Positions 34,841 to 46,245 of a stretch of DNA of 64,000 nucleotides are shown here, piece by piece (the first letter of the stretch is position 1; the number at the start of each line of letters is the position of its first letter). The DNA comes from Epichloe hybrida (taxonomy: Eukaryota > Ascomycota > Sordariomycetes > Hypocreales > Clavicipitaceae). The stretch covers positions 62,001 to 126,000 of the forward strand of contig JAFEKR010000030.1 in NCBI GenBank assembly GCA_019022495.1, read 5' to 3'. A program made the position numbers and the translations under genes. A model generated the notes under the pieces. It was not told the origin of the DNA. It saw only the letters and a program-made list of their open reading frames with translations, and ran no database searches.

Positions 34841-37450
34841 ATGGACCTTCGTTCGGTACTCAATACATCAGATAATAGCGATGGTGGGCCGCCCAAGGCT
34901 CCGCCTACGCCGCAACAACAACATCAGGCCATACCTTCTCGAAACCCAGCTCAAATCGCCTATCGCGAGTATGCTCAACCGCCGCTCCATCCATCTCCTG
35001 GCAAAGCAGCCGGGCAGGAATATCCTCGCCATGTGCAACAGCAGACACAGCAGACACAGCAGACACAGAACGCATACCCTCCCCATCCTCCTTACCAGAA
35101 CTCCGGCCCGCAGTTCGCAACGCCTGCACCGCAAACTCATCATGCCCATCACTCTGGACCGTTCCACGATGCACGATCTCCCGGAGGCATGCCAGCGCCG
35201 GCGCAGTCCCCCTTTCGTCCAACACATATGTCAAGTAATGCTCCAGGCGGCGCATCAGGACATCCATTCCCTCCAAGCCAAGGCGTTCAGGACATTTCCA
35301 GCCCAAGCCAACGGCACCACTATCTCCCAGGACATTACGCGCACCAACATCCATCACAAGATGGCTATATGCAAAGAGAAGCTGCGCATTCGTCAGGCAC
35401 CTATGTGCAACAGCATCAAGTCCCACAAACACCTCCCATAAGCACTGCTACTGGGCCTTCGCAACAATACTTGCACCAACGATCTCAATCTGCACACACA
35501 ACACCGACTCCAACGTCGGCGCATAGTCAGCAACCATTTGGCCCGACTCCAACTCGCGGAAGCCCAATCCAAGGGGCGCGCGCCAAATCCGAATATCGGC
35601 ACCCTTCACAACCGCCGACACCACTTGGACCTCCTCAGTCAACCAATTCTCGTCCACAGCCTGGACCACCTACAAATTTCACACAATCCCCAAGCCCATA
35701 TCAACAGCGGATGACGTCTGTTGGCGGTGGCCAGCAGCCACAGTCCCCAGCACCAGCGAGCACGCATCTTCGTCGAGTGTCTGGATCTGTTCACCACGAG
35801 TCCTCCGCCACTGAACCGCACCGACGATCCAAGTCTTTGCACTCGCGGGAACATAGCTTGTCTGTAAGCCCACGGACTCGGGTCGCCTCTGTCGCCAGCA
35901 ACTCTGATCGCGCTATGGCTTCTCCAGTCGAGAGCGGCAGAAAGCCCCTACCGGCAGCACAGGGCGGCACCGGAGACTCAGACCGCGCGTCGACGCCGGC
36001 GAAGCGCAAGCTAGATGATCGCAAATTGAGTCCAAAGGAGCTGGAACACAAGTCTTTGCGACCACCACCAGGCGAAATGAATGGCGGCAGTTTCACCAAC
36101 GCACAGCCTTTGTCCTCCCCCGCCGAACCAAGAAACAAACGTCTCCGTCGATCGCATCCGCCGATATGGGCCCAGAGTGCTACCGTTCTTGGAAATAAAA
36201 TGCCGAACCAGGCGAACTTTGTTCTTCAGAAGCGAGCACACTCTCATATAAATGGGAAGATTGATGGGGTTGCCAAGGCTGATCGACGAAGCCCGCATAC
36301 ATCGCCGGAAGCAGCAAGAACATCAGCTTCGAGCGCGTCTAAACCGCCGCCACCACCACCACCGCCCGTAGAGCCTGGGCCTCAAGACATTCTGGGGCCA
36401 TGGGAAGCTAGCATTACAGGTGTCAAACCGTACGAGGAGATATCAAAGACAGTCGCCGACTTCATATTTATTCACGTTATTAACAATCCTGACATCAAAG
36501 AAATCATTAGTCGAGGTATTCAATTCGAGATTGAGGCAAAACTTGGAACACTTATCGACAAGGACACCAATTTCCGTGTGGACAGACTCTTGGACACAGA
36601 ATGTGTGCTGCATGACAATGGCCGCGTGGCCTTTAAAAGCAGCATGACAGAGGTAATATACTCCGCGTTTGCTGTACTGAAATTGACCAAGTAAGACCGG
36701 CCACTCTTAGATTACGAACTGACAGGTTTCAGGCGCATCATAAAGCGTTCAACGATTTCCTGAACGATGTGGTTATCAAAACCGATCCCCGGGCCCCAAA
36801 TGGAACCGGCCGCGTTCAAGTACACTACAAGCACAGGCGCGAGGTTGACAGGTATTTCGAGCTCACCCCAGAGCTGCAAAATCGGCTTCCGGGCTGTGTC
36901 AGATCCAGACTAGGGTCGCGTGTGAGGAATGTCAAAGCTCGTGTGACTTATGATCAAAGAACTGGGGAAGTGCTCAACAAAATTGTCAAAGCAAGAATAG
37001 CAGATATTGACATACACATGCCGACAAATCCAATGGACTGCCGACTAAGCATCAATCTAGAAATGAATTGGGAGGGTCCAGTGCAAGAGTTGGAGCAGCT
37101 CGGACCAACCCAGAATGACAAATCTTCGGATAGGCAGAAGGATCGTCTGAGTTATACACAGGGTCACTACCAGATTGATTTAACACAAGTCACTTTATCA
37201 AATTCGGTTCCGGGGGTAAGCTTCTACTACGTTTGTGGACAACGAAATGTACTTTCCCGCTAATGCCAAACTCTAGATCGCACAAAAAACGGACAAGGAA
37301 CACGAACTCGAAATCGAACTGGCGTCTCCGATTGTACTAGATCAAGGTGCAAAGGCCATGAATGGGGCACCTCACAGGTACCAAGAGTTAATCGAAGGTT
37401 TCTTGGACAATGTTCGAGTACTGGCGCGGAAAGCCAGAGATTTCGGCTGA
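34841..37450 (+). CDS. CET1: mRNA-capping enzyme subunit beta (RNA 5'-triphosphatase)
   Basis: 822 aa in three exons: 34841-36652, 36733-37215, 37277-37450. Introns gtaata..tttcag and gtaagc..tctag are phase 0. The first ~520 residues are low-complexity Pro/Gln/Ser/His, ending in a P9 stretch, and are probably disordered. The catalytic domain is the metal-dependent triphosphatase tunnel: beta strand E-I-E-A-K-L-G near residue 563, then H-Y-K-H-R-R-E-V-D-R-Y-F, R-N-V-K-A-R-V-T-Y and, in exon 3, E-L-E-I-E-L, giving the two glutamate-rich metal-binding strands of Cet1. It removes the gamma-phosphate of nascent pre-mRNA before guanylylation, acting in the nucleus with the guanylyltransferase Ceg1. 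The ATG at 34841 is the first in-frame one, in tatcATGGAC. The fold differs from the animal cysteine-phosphatase-type enzyme. Confidence 0.95.
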
Positions 37451-39100
37451 ATTACAGGATTTCGCCACTGTGTTTAGGCTCTCCAGATGCAGACAATGCT
37501 TTACGATGTCAGAGGCGTTGCTTTCGCGAGCGGCCCGGCCTCTTACATGGCGGCGTAGCATTAAGGAAAAAAAAAAAGACGATCCAGATGCCCATTGTAT
37601 CGCCCATTAGCAGCGATACGTCGCATTTGATATGCTCCAAAGTAAGGTTAGGCGGCATGAGGATGAGGTCTTGTACATAAGGAACGAATGGATATGTCAG
37701 CTTGGTTAGTTAACGAAAAGGGAAAGGATTGATTCAGGTCTTCGACGGGTCACAGGCATATGCCGAATTCTCGTTGGCGCACGAATAGCGTTATCGCATG
37801 TTCGTTACTCAATACTCGTGTCTTTTCATATGGATGCTCGGAAGCCCCAGAAGTAGCAGCCTCTTTGGCTTTCTACGTCGAGTTTCCTGCCGTATTCAGT
37901 AGACCAGACACTTCATCTGATGCTTGTGGTATGAAAAATTGCCGCTCCAATCACCCATCTGTCACTCATGTACAATGTGGGTTTGCAACCTCGTCGCCCG
38001 GACGCCGCAGTATGAGCCAAGCGGCTATTATGTCTGGCTTGTTCTGCCCGGGCTAAATATCGACTACTGCTTGAACGGTTGACGATCCAGCTGATTTGAG
38101 TGAGCTGACGACGAGCTCGTTGAGAAGCTGGACAACAAGCTCGTCAAAATCGCTGATATCAAGATGCTGCTTTATTCGGGCAAACACAGGGCTCTACTTC
38201 TATTTCCGCGCCCGATGGTCTTCACTCCCACATTCAACATTGGGCCAGTCGCTGCGTTCGGCGCCAGTGACCCATACAATCCGGTGGCTACAAGCCCCGT
38301 TATCGTCGTTGACGGCCAACCCCGACCCAGCAACAACATTGTCAGCATATTTCGTCCCGTCGGCCCCGGCCATCACCGGCGGGAGCATTCCTGTTGCCGA
38401 ATAAGATAAAAGACGCTCGGTGATGATAACGCTACACTTGGGGTACTCTGACTTCGTAACTGCCCAAAGGGTTCAGAGATCATCAGCCTCAGCACCGAAG
38501 AGATGAAACGGAATCGGCCTTCCTGCCGACCTGACTTTGATGGTACGATACTCTCTCTGGTCACGCTATCAGAACTCTGCTCCATGATTGACATCAGTTC
38601 ACACCTAGTTGGCTCAATTCTTTGCATGCAACGTCACTTCTGTCGGCAACTGATATTCTCTATCAGACTCTTCAGTTTTGTAGTCACCTTGAATCTGCGC
38701 CATGCATATCAACTTCCTCGTAAAAGGTTGAATCATCTACCAAGGTCAATATTACACCAGAAGACTTGTTCCAGAGAAGCAAGTCTGAAGTGAAGATGAA
38801 AGAGAGAAAAAAGGCTCCCAAGTGACAAAAAACAACTTCAGAACCAGATACAAGGCCAACCGGACAAGGGAGGCCACGACCTTGTCCCGGCTTCAGCAGG
38901 TATCCGGGCAACAACGGCTAGGATTCAGCAGGCTTGCCTGATAAATTACGACTTTTCTTTCAAGCTCCAACAAGACCACTCCAAAATTTCTCTCTGGTGG
39001 CCAAGTGAGAGCGCGACAATACCGCAACCATGGACGAAGATCAGGGACCGGATACCATCATTCTGCATAAAAAAAACAACAACCAACAGATAATGGCATT
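37451..39100. other. Gene-poor region, possible relics
   Basis: No confident gene. One frame at 38092-38409 (D-D-E-L-V-E-K-L-D-N then L-L-F-P-R-P-M-V-F) has protein-like composition but no start and no recognised family; it could be a relic. An A11 run is near 37565-37577. The rest shows nothing recognisable. Confidence 0.4.
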
Positions 39101-39560
39101 ATGGATCGAGTCAAGGGTCGTCTTCGATCAGTGTTTCGGTCATTTACCACGCGAGATGGCCTTGTCGGCGATTACGACTATGTATCCCTACTCCGACCAA
39201 ATCTTCCGTTCATGACCAAGAGCACATACAGAAGCCCCTTCAAGATGTGCAAATCGCAAGGCTGGCCTGGCGTGTTGCTTCTTTCTCGTTATCGTGGGCA
39301 TATTTGCCAAGTTTGCTGCAACCTTGGTAGCCATTCCATCGCCGGTTCTGGGAGGCATGACCATCTTTCTATTTACTGCAGTGGCAGTATCTGGAATGGC
39401 CATTATCAACCGTGGAACTTTGTTTGATCGACGCACTCGGTTTATTCTCACAGCTGGCCTAGTCCTTGGGCTACGGCGCGACGTCAGTTTGTCGAATGGG
39501 ATAGTCAGCCATGAGCTCGCTCAGACCCTTCAGAACAACCTTTCCTCAAAAGTAGGGGGC
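39101..39560 (+). pseudogene. Uric acid/xanthine permease with large internal deletion
   Basis: ATG 39101 opens with the typical N-terminus of fungal purine permeases of the UapA/UapC type (F-T-T-R-D-G-L-V-G-D-Y-D-Y, L-R-P-N-L-P-F-M). Near 39240-39258 it jumps, in another frame, to a region normally some 350-400 residues further on (R-K-A-G-L-A-C-C-F-F-L-V, then V-A-I-P-S-P-V-L-G-G-M-T and R-R-T-R-F-I-L-T-A-G). A further frameshift follows near 39470-39475, where G-Y-G-A-T would be expected in another frame. Most membrane segments and the nucleobase-binding residues are therefore gone. The intact family member would be a plasma-membrane H+ symporter of about 580 aa. This copy cannot work. Confidence 0.8.
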
Positions 39561-40708
39561 ATTTGCTCTTTTCCCCCTTGTCCAAATTGTCGGATTCAGA
39601 GTTAAAAGATGAGGTGTGAAAAGATGTCCCCATATCGTTGAACGGCAAGCCAGGAAATCAACGCCAGGTTGTTTGCCTTCTTCTCTCTCTGACCAGTTAC
39701 ATAATAATGTGTGGTAGATTGACCATCTACCTAGGTAACTTGATAAACCGACAATTGAAGGTATCTGACGAGCGCGTCAATATGAGAGTCCTGAGTCCTG
39801 ACAAGCCCGTTGACGTGAGGGAAAGTGGGAAGCTGCCACATAGCTCCCTTCTTTCCCCGACTTCCACAGCTCCGAAAGTGCAGGATGGTGTAGTGGTGGG
39901 CCGACAGTTCTCGGGGGAGCAGCGCCGATCAGCAGAAATAGAAGTATCACCGCGGGAGTGACTGCGTGCGCAATTCTCCCCCGTGAACTTTATTACATAA
40001 TGGGGGGACCGTACAGACTACAAACACCGAGACAACCTCATCCTGCGCATGGTCCTTCATGAGTCAAGCAAAGAAATAATCGTAGTGTTCGTTTCACCGG
40101 ATTTGACTAGAATTGGACATTTGAGAAATTGCAGTAATACCAGACCTTCAAGGAGATACATAGTTCTGTTTCCGTGCGCTGTGTGGGCCGTTGCCACACA
40201 GGGGCGGAGAAAACATCATTGTATCGTGGAATGGTATTCCAACATGCCTGAATGAACAAAGCGACTTCTCCAGAATCATGAATTCCTGAAATGCCAGCCG
40301 GAAGAGCACCATGCAGCGACATCAGCATCCTGCCGGACAAGATGCTCCTTTCGCCACTGTCACCTTCTCCACTCATCCTCTCACACCACCAATCGCACGC
40401 CTCGGCTACCTGTCCAAAACCTGCCATGTGCCTCGGAGAATTCTCCGTAAGCCCCTACATATGTATCCTCGCCACTTCGGATTTCGCGCTTTGCCCTTTT
40501 TCATCGTTAGATCCTCGGGCATTCTTGCTTGTGTGGCCTGGGCTCGATCTCCGGACCTTCCACCAGACCCGAGGATCGAGAAGCCATTTCCGCTCCGTTC
40601 AACCTTCAATTCACCACCGAACAGACCATTGAAACGCCGTGAGCGAGTCCGAAAAGAGTGTCAGTCTGTGGAACCAGTGATGAGACAGACCCCTTCCGCC
40701 TAAGGGTT
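39561..40708. other. Intergenic, no gene seen
   Basis: Includes decayed sequence after the permease relic and the upstream region of the dehydrogenase-like gene. Short frames lack family features. Confidence 0.4.
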
Positions 40709-41656
40709 ATGAATACAGCTGCCAAACCGTCCTCAGCCGATGAGAATACCGCATCAACCTTTTCGACAACAACTTCGCCAACTTCGCCTTCTGCACCGGC
40801 TTCGAGCCGCCTCTCTTCCGAGGGCGGGGAGCTTGCTGGCAGTGGCAGTATAACTGCTGCTACTGCTGCGACTTGGCGCAAGAGCTCATCATCGACTGGA
40901 TCTGGACGGCAGAGTCGGAAGTCGTTAGTTGGGTCGTCATCAGGCTCATCCAGAACTACACCGACCGAGCAATCACATTCAGAACTTGCAATACCTCGAA
41001 TAGTGTATGGTCCAGGCAAAATCAGTCGTCTACCCACCGAGCTCGGCCGTTTGCGCGTTTCCGCACCACTCATCGTTTCTAGCCCTTCAAGAATATCTCT
41101 GGCCCGCCGCATCCAAAGCTTCATCCCAAACCTCAACTCTCGGATTCTCGACTCTGCTGTGGTTAACGTGCCGGCCCATGTTGTGGACGATGCTGTATCT
41201 CGCATAGACGATCGAGACGTGGTTATTAGTGTCGGAGGCGCTTCCGCTGTTGGACTGGCTAAAGCCATCGGCTATCGAAAGTGTATCCCCCACGTCTGTA
41301 TTCCTACCACCTACAGCGGGTCCGAAATGATGCCTCTCTTACTCGACGCGTGCCCTGCGAGACACAGCAGCATGATTCAGGGTATCAGTCAGAGTAGCAG
41401 CAAGTCAGAGAAGCCCAACCGCCGACATCGTGGACGGGAATCATCAAGCCACAGCAGCCGCAAAGGGCCGCGTACCACTTCCTTTCGTGATCCAAAAGTG
41501 CTACCGGCGGTTGTCATTTACGATGATGATCTTACCACGAGCGAATCGAAACGATTCTCAGCGCCCTCCGACGAGGTAGCCATGGCACGATCAATTGAAA
41601 TAAGGAAAGAAGACGAAACCTCTCAATGGAGCTATCTCCATCTTCCAGGAGTCTAA
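40709..41656 (+). CDS. Iron-type alcohol dehydrogenase-like protein, N-terminal half only
   Basis: 315 aa, single exon, ATG 40709. After a Ser/Thr-rich ~90-residue leader comes the start of an Fe-ADH/maleylacetate reductase domain: P-R-I-V-Y-G-P-G-K-I, then the nucleotide-binding glycine signature S-V-G-G-A-S-A-V-G-L-A-K-A-I and I-P-T-T-Y-S-G-S-E-M. A Ser/Arg insertion (S-S-S-K-S-E-K) then interrupts, followed by V-I-Y-D-D-D-L-T and a short end, Q-W-S-Y-L-H-L-P-G-V. The helical C-terminal domain that carries the metal-binding Asp and His residues is missing. Maleylacetate reductases catalyse NADH-dependent reduction in aromatic degradation, but without the second domain activity is doubtful. 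It is either a truncated fungal subfamily or a decaying gene; its tidy C-terminus slightly favours the former. An unseen intron to further coding sequence is possible. Confidence 0.65.
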   Translation: MNTAAKPSSADENTASTFSTTTSPTSPSAPASSRLSSEGGELAGSGSITAATAATWRKSSSSTGSGRQSRKSLVGSSSGSSRTTPTEQSHSELAIPRIVYGPGKISRLPTELGRLRVSAPLIVSSPSRISLARRIQSFIPNLNSRILDSAVVNVPAHVVDDAVSRIDDRDVVISVGGASAVGLAKAIGYRKCIPHVCIPTTYSGSEMMPLLLDACPARHSSMIQGISQSSSKSEKPNRRHRGRESSSHSSRKGPRTTSFRDPKVLPAVVIYDDDLTTSESKRFSAPSDEVAMARSIEIRKEDETSQWSYLHLPGV

Positions 41657-42688
41657 GGCAGACTTGAATCTCATCATCTGAATAATTTTCTCAAACATTG
41701 ATACTCGGTTACGTAACATTCACCCTGTTCCGCCCCACTGCAGCTCGTCAGTACTCGACGATGGGCCTAACTCGAATTTGTTTCGCGCTGTTGTTGGATA
41801 CTACATCAAAGCGCAGTTTGATACCACTCGACTTCAACCACAGAATGGGAGGAACACATACGACTACCTCCTTTCCTGTCGCGGCTCACCCTCGCTTCAG
41901 CGGGGCTCGGCGGCTTGCCAGAGTCAGACGTCCCTGTTCTGAAGCAATTTGAGTTCAAGTTACAGAGCAACAGGCTTTATTAGAAGCAGCTCCCGGTATC
42001 GTGGCAAGTTTTCCACTGGGTACTTCAGCATCAAGTTCTGTGAAATAAATGTCCACGAGCATGCAAGCAGTGCCTCGACTCCCTCAGTCAATATCAATGA
42101 GAGAGTGACAGCTTTCGCCTCTAAGCTTGGCGCTGTTTGTACTCTTGGCAGGATTCAAGTTACGAAAGACAATGCGTCCCCGGTGGTACGGCAACTCTTC
42201 AACTATTACGATTCGATGGCATTTCTGCTCATCCAGAACTGCTACGGGACGAATTTTTTCTGAAATCTTTGCATTCTCGGTGGCGGATTCTTGTGATGAT
42301 TCCTTCCTAAGTGATGACACAGCGGTTGTTTATGAGAAGCGTTCGTAGACACTGGAGTACTGACTGGGTTGGAAGGTAAACCAAGGCAACAAAACTGTAC
42401 CATGTATTTTGGGTTGAATATGAAGAAATTGCTTGTCACATGACTCTTGACTGTCAGTCACTAGTGTGTATGTCTCTGTATTGATGACGTTCGGAGTGTT
42501 TGCTATCTATAATCATGTATTCTCTACACGTGCAACATAATTCGTTTTTTGTTTCTGTCAATGATTGAAATCTTGGTCTATTTCTTACCCGTGCTTGGCC
42601 AAACCGCGAAATGCAAAAGAATCAACCATTTCTTCTTCCCCATCTCGCACCGGATCGTCAACATTGCGTTTCTGTTTTTAAACCGAAC
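41657..42688. other. Unassigned stretch, perhaps decayed coding sequence
   Basis: Several overlapping frames (41698-41952, 41949-42263, 42127-42348) change from one to another without a clear splice pattern. None matches a family I recognise. This could be the eroded end of the neighbouring gene or chance. Confidence 0.35.
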
Positions 42689-44026
42689 TCAATCTAGTCC
42701 GTCAAACCCCATTACACCATGTGCGCCCATTGGTCCTAGTTTGTTCTTCTGAATATTCTTGCGTCTCTTCGCCCGTTGCTTCATCTCTTCAACCCCGTCG
42801 CCATCACTGTCGTCGCTGTCGTCCCCATCCTTGTCGTCGTCTGCCGACCTCTTTCGGTTGTCGCTAGGCTCCTCTTCATCGTCCTTCTCATCTTCGCTAT
42901 CCCCGTCACCCTGCAGTTCGGACAATTCTTCCCACACCTTGACGGTCCGACCACCAGCGGTGATTAATCTGTTGTGGCTATCGAACCCAAGAGATACCAC
43001 AGCCTCGATGTCATCGTGTCTCAAGTTGGTCGACCCGTCCACCTCTCTGCGAACGAGGTCAATGATTCTGAGGCCGCCATCACCCATTCCACATACCAAT
43101 TTCTTACCGAGCCCCATGTCCTGTGGGACTCTCACCATGGCATCGATGCTTTCGCCTCCTCCTTTACCGCCGTCAACTATGATACGCTCCTGTTGGTCGT
43201 CCCATGATCCCTTATCCCAAATCGTCAGGACTCCGCTGCCAGAGCCAACGGCAACGACACCATTGTTGCGATTATGCTTGGGTCCCAACCCCGGCATGAA
43301 GCAAGCACTCAAAAGTTCGTCTTCCTGGTCTTCACTGCGCACTAGTACGCCACGACGCACATCAGTCACGGCCAGTGTCGTACCACCAGTGCTGACCCAT
43401 TGCTTGGGAAACCCGCTTGTGCTTTCGTCCGAGGCAGGCAGGGGCGTGATCGATGACACATAATCAGAATGAGGAAAATGGGACTGGGCTGGTTTTTTCC
43501 CTGGAGCGCCGTCCCGCAAATCGAAGATGTGAAGAGCTCCAGAATCGGTCGCGAGGAGGAGATTCTGAGGATTCAGGACATGGAGCAGGGTCGGGGCATC
43601 AGGTACAGATGTTGTGCTGGGGATCGATACTTTCGAATCGACCTTGCCGTTTTTTGGGTCGAAGTACTTGACTAAAGAGTCAGTTCCGGCTGAATACATG
43701 GCTGCAAAAAGGCATGTTAGCAAAAGAACTGGACGGAGGGCCATGCCCTCGGAAAGCAACATACCTTGACCGTCATGGTTGTACGCCAAACACCGGCAGC
43801 TACCCTTGTGTCTCCTGGTCTTCCAGATCGTGTCCACCGTTGCCCGGCCATCGCTCAACACGCTATTGTCACCGTCGCCATCGTCGTCTGAAGAATTGCT
43901 CTGGGGGAGTTTGAATGTCTCAACGTGCCCATTAGAGAGGCCGACAGTGAGAAGCGGCTCTGTCGGGTGAAGGGCTGTTGCAAATACATCCGACTCAAGA
44001 GGGAGAGTGCACAGATTTTCAAACAT
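42689..44026 (-). CDS. JIP5: WD40 repeat protein JIP5 (WDR55 family)
   Basis: 424 aa in two exons, 44026-43765 and 43701-42689; intron gtatgt..tgcag joins with GCC. The start M-F-E-N-L-C and the sequence F-A-T-A-L-H-P are typical. WD-like repeats follow ([26 protein letters not shown]), then a very acidic tail with D/S/E runs and a basic end ([10 protein letters not shown]) that resembles a nucleolar targeting signal. Jip5/WDR55 acts in rRNA production and 60S ribosome biogenesis in the nucleolus. The ATG chosen lies 75 nt inside the longest frame because the preceding codons lack similarity to the family. Confidence 0.92.
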   Translation of the reverse strand: MFENLCTLPLESDVFATALHPTEPLLTVGLSNGHVETFKLPQSNSSDDDGDGDNSVLSDGRATVDTIWKTRRHKGSCRCLAYNHDGQGMLLSEGMALRPVLLLTCLFAAMYSAGTDSLVKYFDPKNGKVDSKVSIPSTTSVPDAPTLLHVLNPQNLLLATDSGALHIFDLRDGAPGKKPAQSHFPHSDYVSSITPLPASDESTSGFPKQWVSTGGTTLAVTDVRRGVLVRSEDQEDELLSACFMPGLGPKHNRNNGVVAVGSGSGVLTIWDKGSWDDQQERIIVDGGKGGGESIDAMVRVPQDMGLGKKLVCGMGDGGLRIIDLVRREVDGSTNLRHDDIEAVVSLGFDSHNRLITAGGRTVKVWEELSELQGDGDSEDEKDDEEEPSDNRKRSADDDKDGDDSDDSDGDGVEEMKQRAKRRKNIQKNKLGPMGAHGVMGFDGLD

Positions 44027-44585
44027 GGTGGCGAATTGTGTGGCGGCGTGGACAACGCTGCCTGATATGCGTTGCGACTTGGTGGCTATAAGCCGATGCA
44101 CCTCCAGTGAGACAGGCAGGCGATCGAAGTTGCAATGGGTTGCAATGTATGAATTTCTCAGCGATTTTTAAAAACGGAGTGTTCTAAATACGATAGTGGA
44201 GCAGCCAGATGAATTGGCGAATCTTGTCGTTAAGCAATCCAGCTTGTGGAAGTTTTTCCCCCATATTTTCCTGATACAAATCTTGGAGCTCACCCGACGT
44301 TGAAGCTTTATTATACTTAGCTCCACTTTAGGCTTACAGTGCCAACGACACAAATTAACACAGTTCGCACTGTAGTTTTATACAAAGCTCCAATGCCTCC
44401 CATTCCACATCTACCTCGCTTTGAATACTGAAATAACCCTCTATACTCCTTAAAAAGTCGGTCAATGCGGGAATCCACATGAAAAGTGTACGATAAGCAC
44501 AGGTCCTTCCATTCAAAAACCTACGCAGGAATCGGTAGCAAGGAACGCAAGAATATTAGATGCTGCAACGAGACAATCGTGTGAA
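44027..44585. promoter_or_regulatory. Divergent promoter of JIP5 and chitinase
   Basis: 559 bp between two start codons. No obvious repeats or element; it presumably holds both promoters. Confidence 0.5.
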
Positions 44586-45889
44586 ATGAGCATCTCGGCG
44601 ATCAATGCCGTAGTATGGCTTTTTCTCATGCTGGCGATTGCAACACTTGCTTCTGATATATCCTCTCTCCGATGCATCATGTACCTTACTGGGTGAGTGT
44701 TCACTTGTTGAACGCGATGGCACCATAGATTCTCAGGTCTGACATCTGCATAGCCAGCACCCAGATTTTCCGCCAAATGTTGGCATGCAAAAGGATATAA
44801 CACACGTCGTCTTGGCGTTTATGAAATCAGACATATTCAATTCCGAGGAAGAAGCCCCCGAATTTCCCTTGTTCACCACTGTGGAGAAGACTCGACAACG
44901 ATTTGATTCTGCTACCAATATTATGATAGCAATTGGTGGATGGGGGGATTCTCAGGGCTTTGAAGAAGCTTGCCGAGACGAGGCATCCAGGAAACTGTGG
45001 AGCAACAACGTGAAGAAGATGATGGACTTCACAGGGGCTGATGGAGTGGATATTGATTGGGAATATCCAGGGTGAGCTGCTGAGAGGATTATTACACCCA
45101 ATACTCGAGGCTTTTACTGACGGATATGTACATAGGGGTAATCGCGACGACTATAAGCTCATTCCCAACAAGAAGCGAGAATGGGAGATTGAGGCTTTTG
45201 TACAGATGTTGGCCGATCTACGCGGAGCGATTGGCAAGCAGAAGATCTTGTCCATTGCGGTGCCAGGACTTGAGCGAGACTTGATGGCCTTCACCGCCAC
45301 TACTTTACCACGCCTTGTCAAACAAGTCGACTTCATCAATGTTATGACGTACGATCTCTTGAACAGGCGCGACACAGTTGTGAAGCACCACAGTGGAGTT
45401 GCGGCGTCGTCAGCATCCATCCGAACTTATATGGAACGAGGAGCTCCCTCAGAAATGCTCAACTTGGGCCTCGCCTACTACGTGAAATGGACCAAGACTC
45501 AAGACTGTGATCCAGATCAACCACTCGGCTGCCCTACAGAGCTATTGGAAGACCCAAATACTGGAGCTGACTTGGGCAGAACGGCAGCCTTCAGCTGGCA
45601 CGATGAAGTACCAGACGATCTGAAGCCATCGTTTGCACGTGCCACATCCCGAGGGAGGTACTTCGAAGATGGCAGTTTTGGCTACTGGGATGCCGAAGAG
45701 AGGAGGTGGTGGACTTTTGATACACAGAGGGTGATTGGCCGCAAATTCGACGACATTGTTGCGCCACTGAGACTGGGTGGTGTGTTTGCATGGGGCTTGG
45801 GAGAAGATGCACCGCAATTCTCCCACTTATTCACCACGTTGAACAGTTTGAGAGACTTGAAAGGTATTCAGAGTCGGGACGAATTATAG
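44586..45889 (+). CDS. Secreted GH18 chitinase
   Basis: 392 aa in three exons: 44586-44692, 44754-45071, 45136-45889; introns gtgagt..catag and gtgagc..catag keep frame. The N-terminus has a hydrophobic signal peptide (A-V-V-W-L-F-L-M-L-A-I-A-T-L-A-S). The GH18 catalytic motif reads D-G-V-D-I-D-W-E-Y (DxxDxDxE, Glu as acid), preceded by M-I-A-I-G-G-W-G and followed by V-M-T-Y-D-L and the terminal tryptophan strand F-A-W-G-L. It hydrolyses chitin by substrate-assisted catalysis outside the cell. No chitin-binding (CBM1, CBM18 or LysM) or GPI module is present. It belongs to the short, signal-bearing type; chitin remodelling, mycoparasitism or insect-cuticle attack are all possible and cannot be told apart here. 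Confidence 0.9.
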
Positions 45890-46245
45890 TCTACTCGCTT
45901 TGCACGCTTTCTGTTCCATTACAGGGTTTTTTTTTTTTTTTTTTTTTTTTTGAAATGACAAGATGCAGGAGACCAACTTTTGGCAATATGACACCACCTC
46001 GTGGCATTTCCGTACCGGGATTACATTCATTCAAGTTCCCACTAATCTGGACGATTCGTTGCGCAGGAAGTATGTACATGTATGATGCCCTCGCATGCAA
46101 CGCTCGACCAAGCTAAGGTTCGGTCAAGCCCACGTTCTCGTTAGCTTTGTGGAAAAAAAAAAAAAAAAAAAGGAAAGAAACCATGTCATTGTTTGGCAGC
46201 CTCTTTGTGTCTTCTTTTCTTCATGTGTTGAAGTCTTAACCCGCG
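45890..46245. other. Intergenic with opposing homopolymers
   Basis: Holds T25 at 45927-45951 and A19 at 46153-46171 on the plus strand, about 200 bp apart. The right part is the promoter of the phosphodiesterase gene. No gene between. Confidence 0.7.

Noticed and set aside
37451..39000. CRISPR, tRNA or rRNA genes
   Set aside because: None seen. No clover-leaf with a GGTTCGANTCC arm and no regularly spaced repeats were found by eye here or elsewhere; tRNAscan would be needed to exclude them fully.
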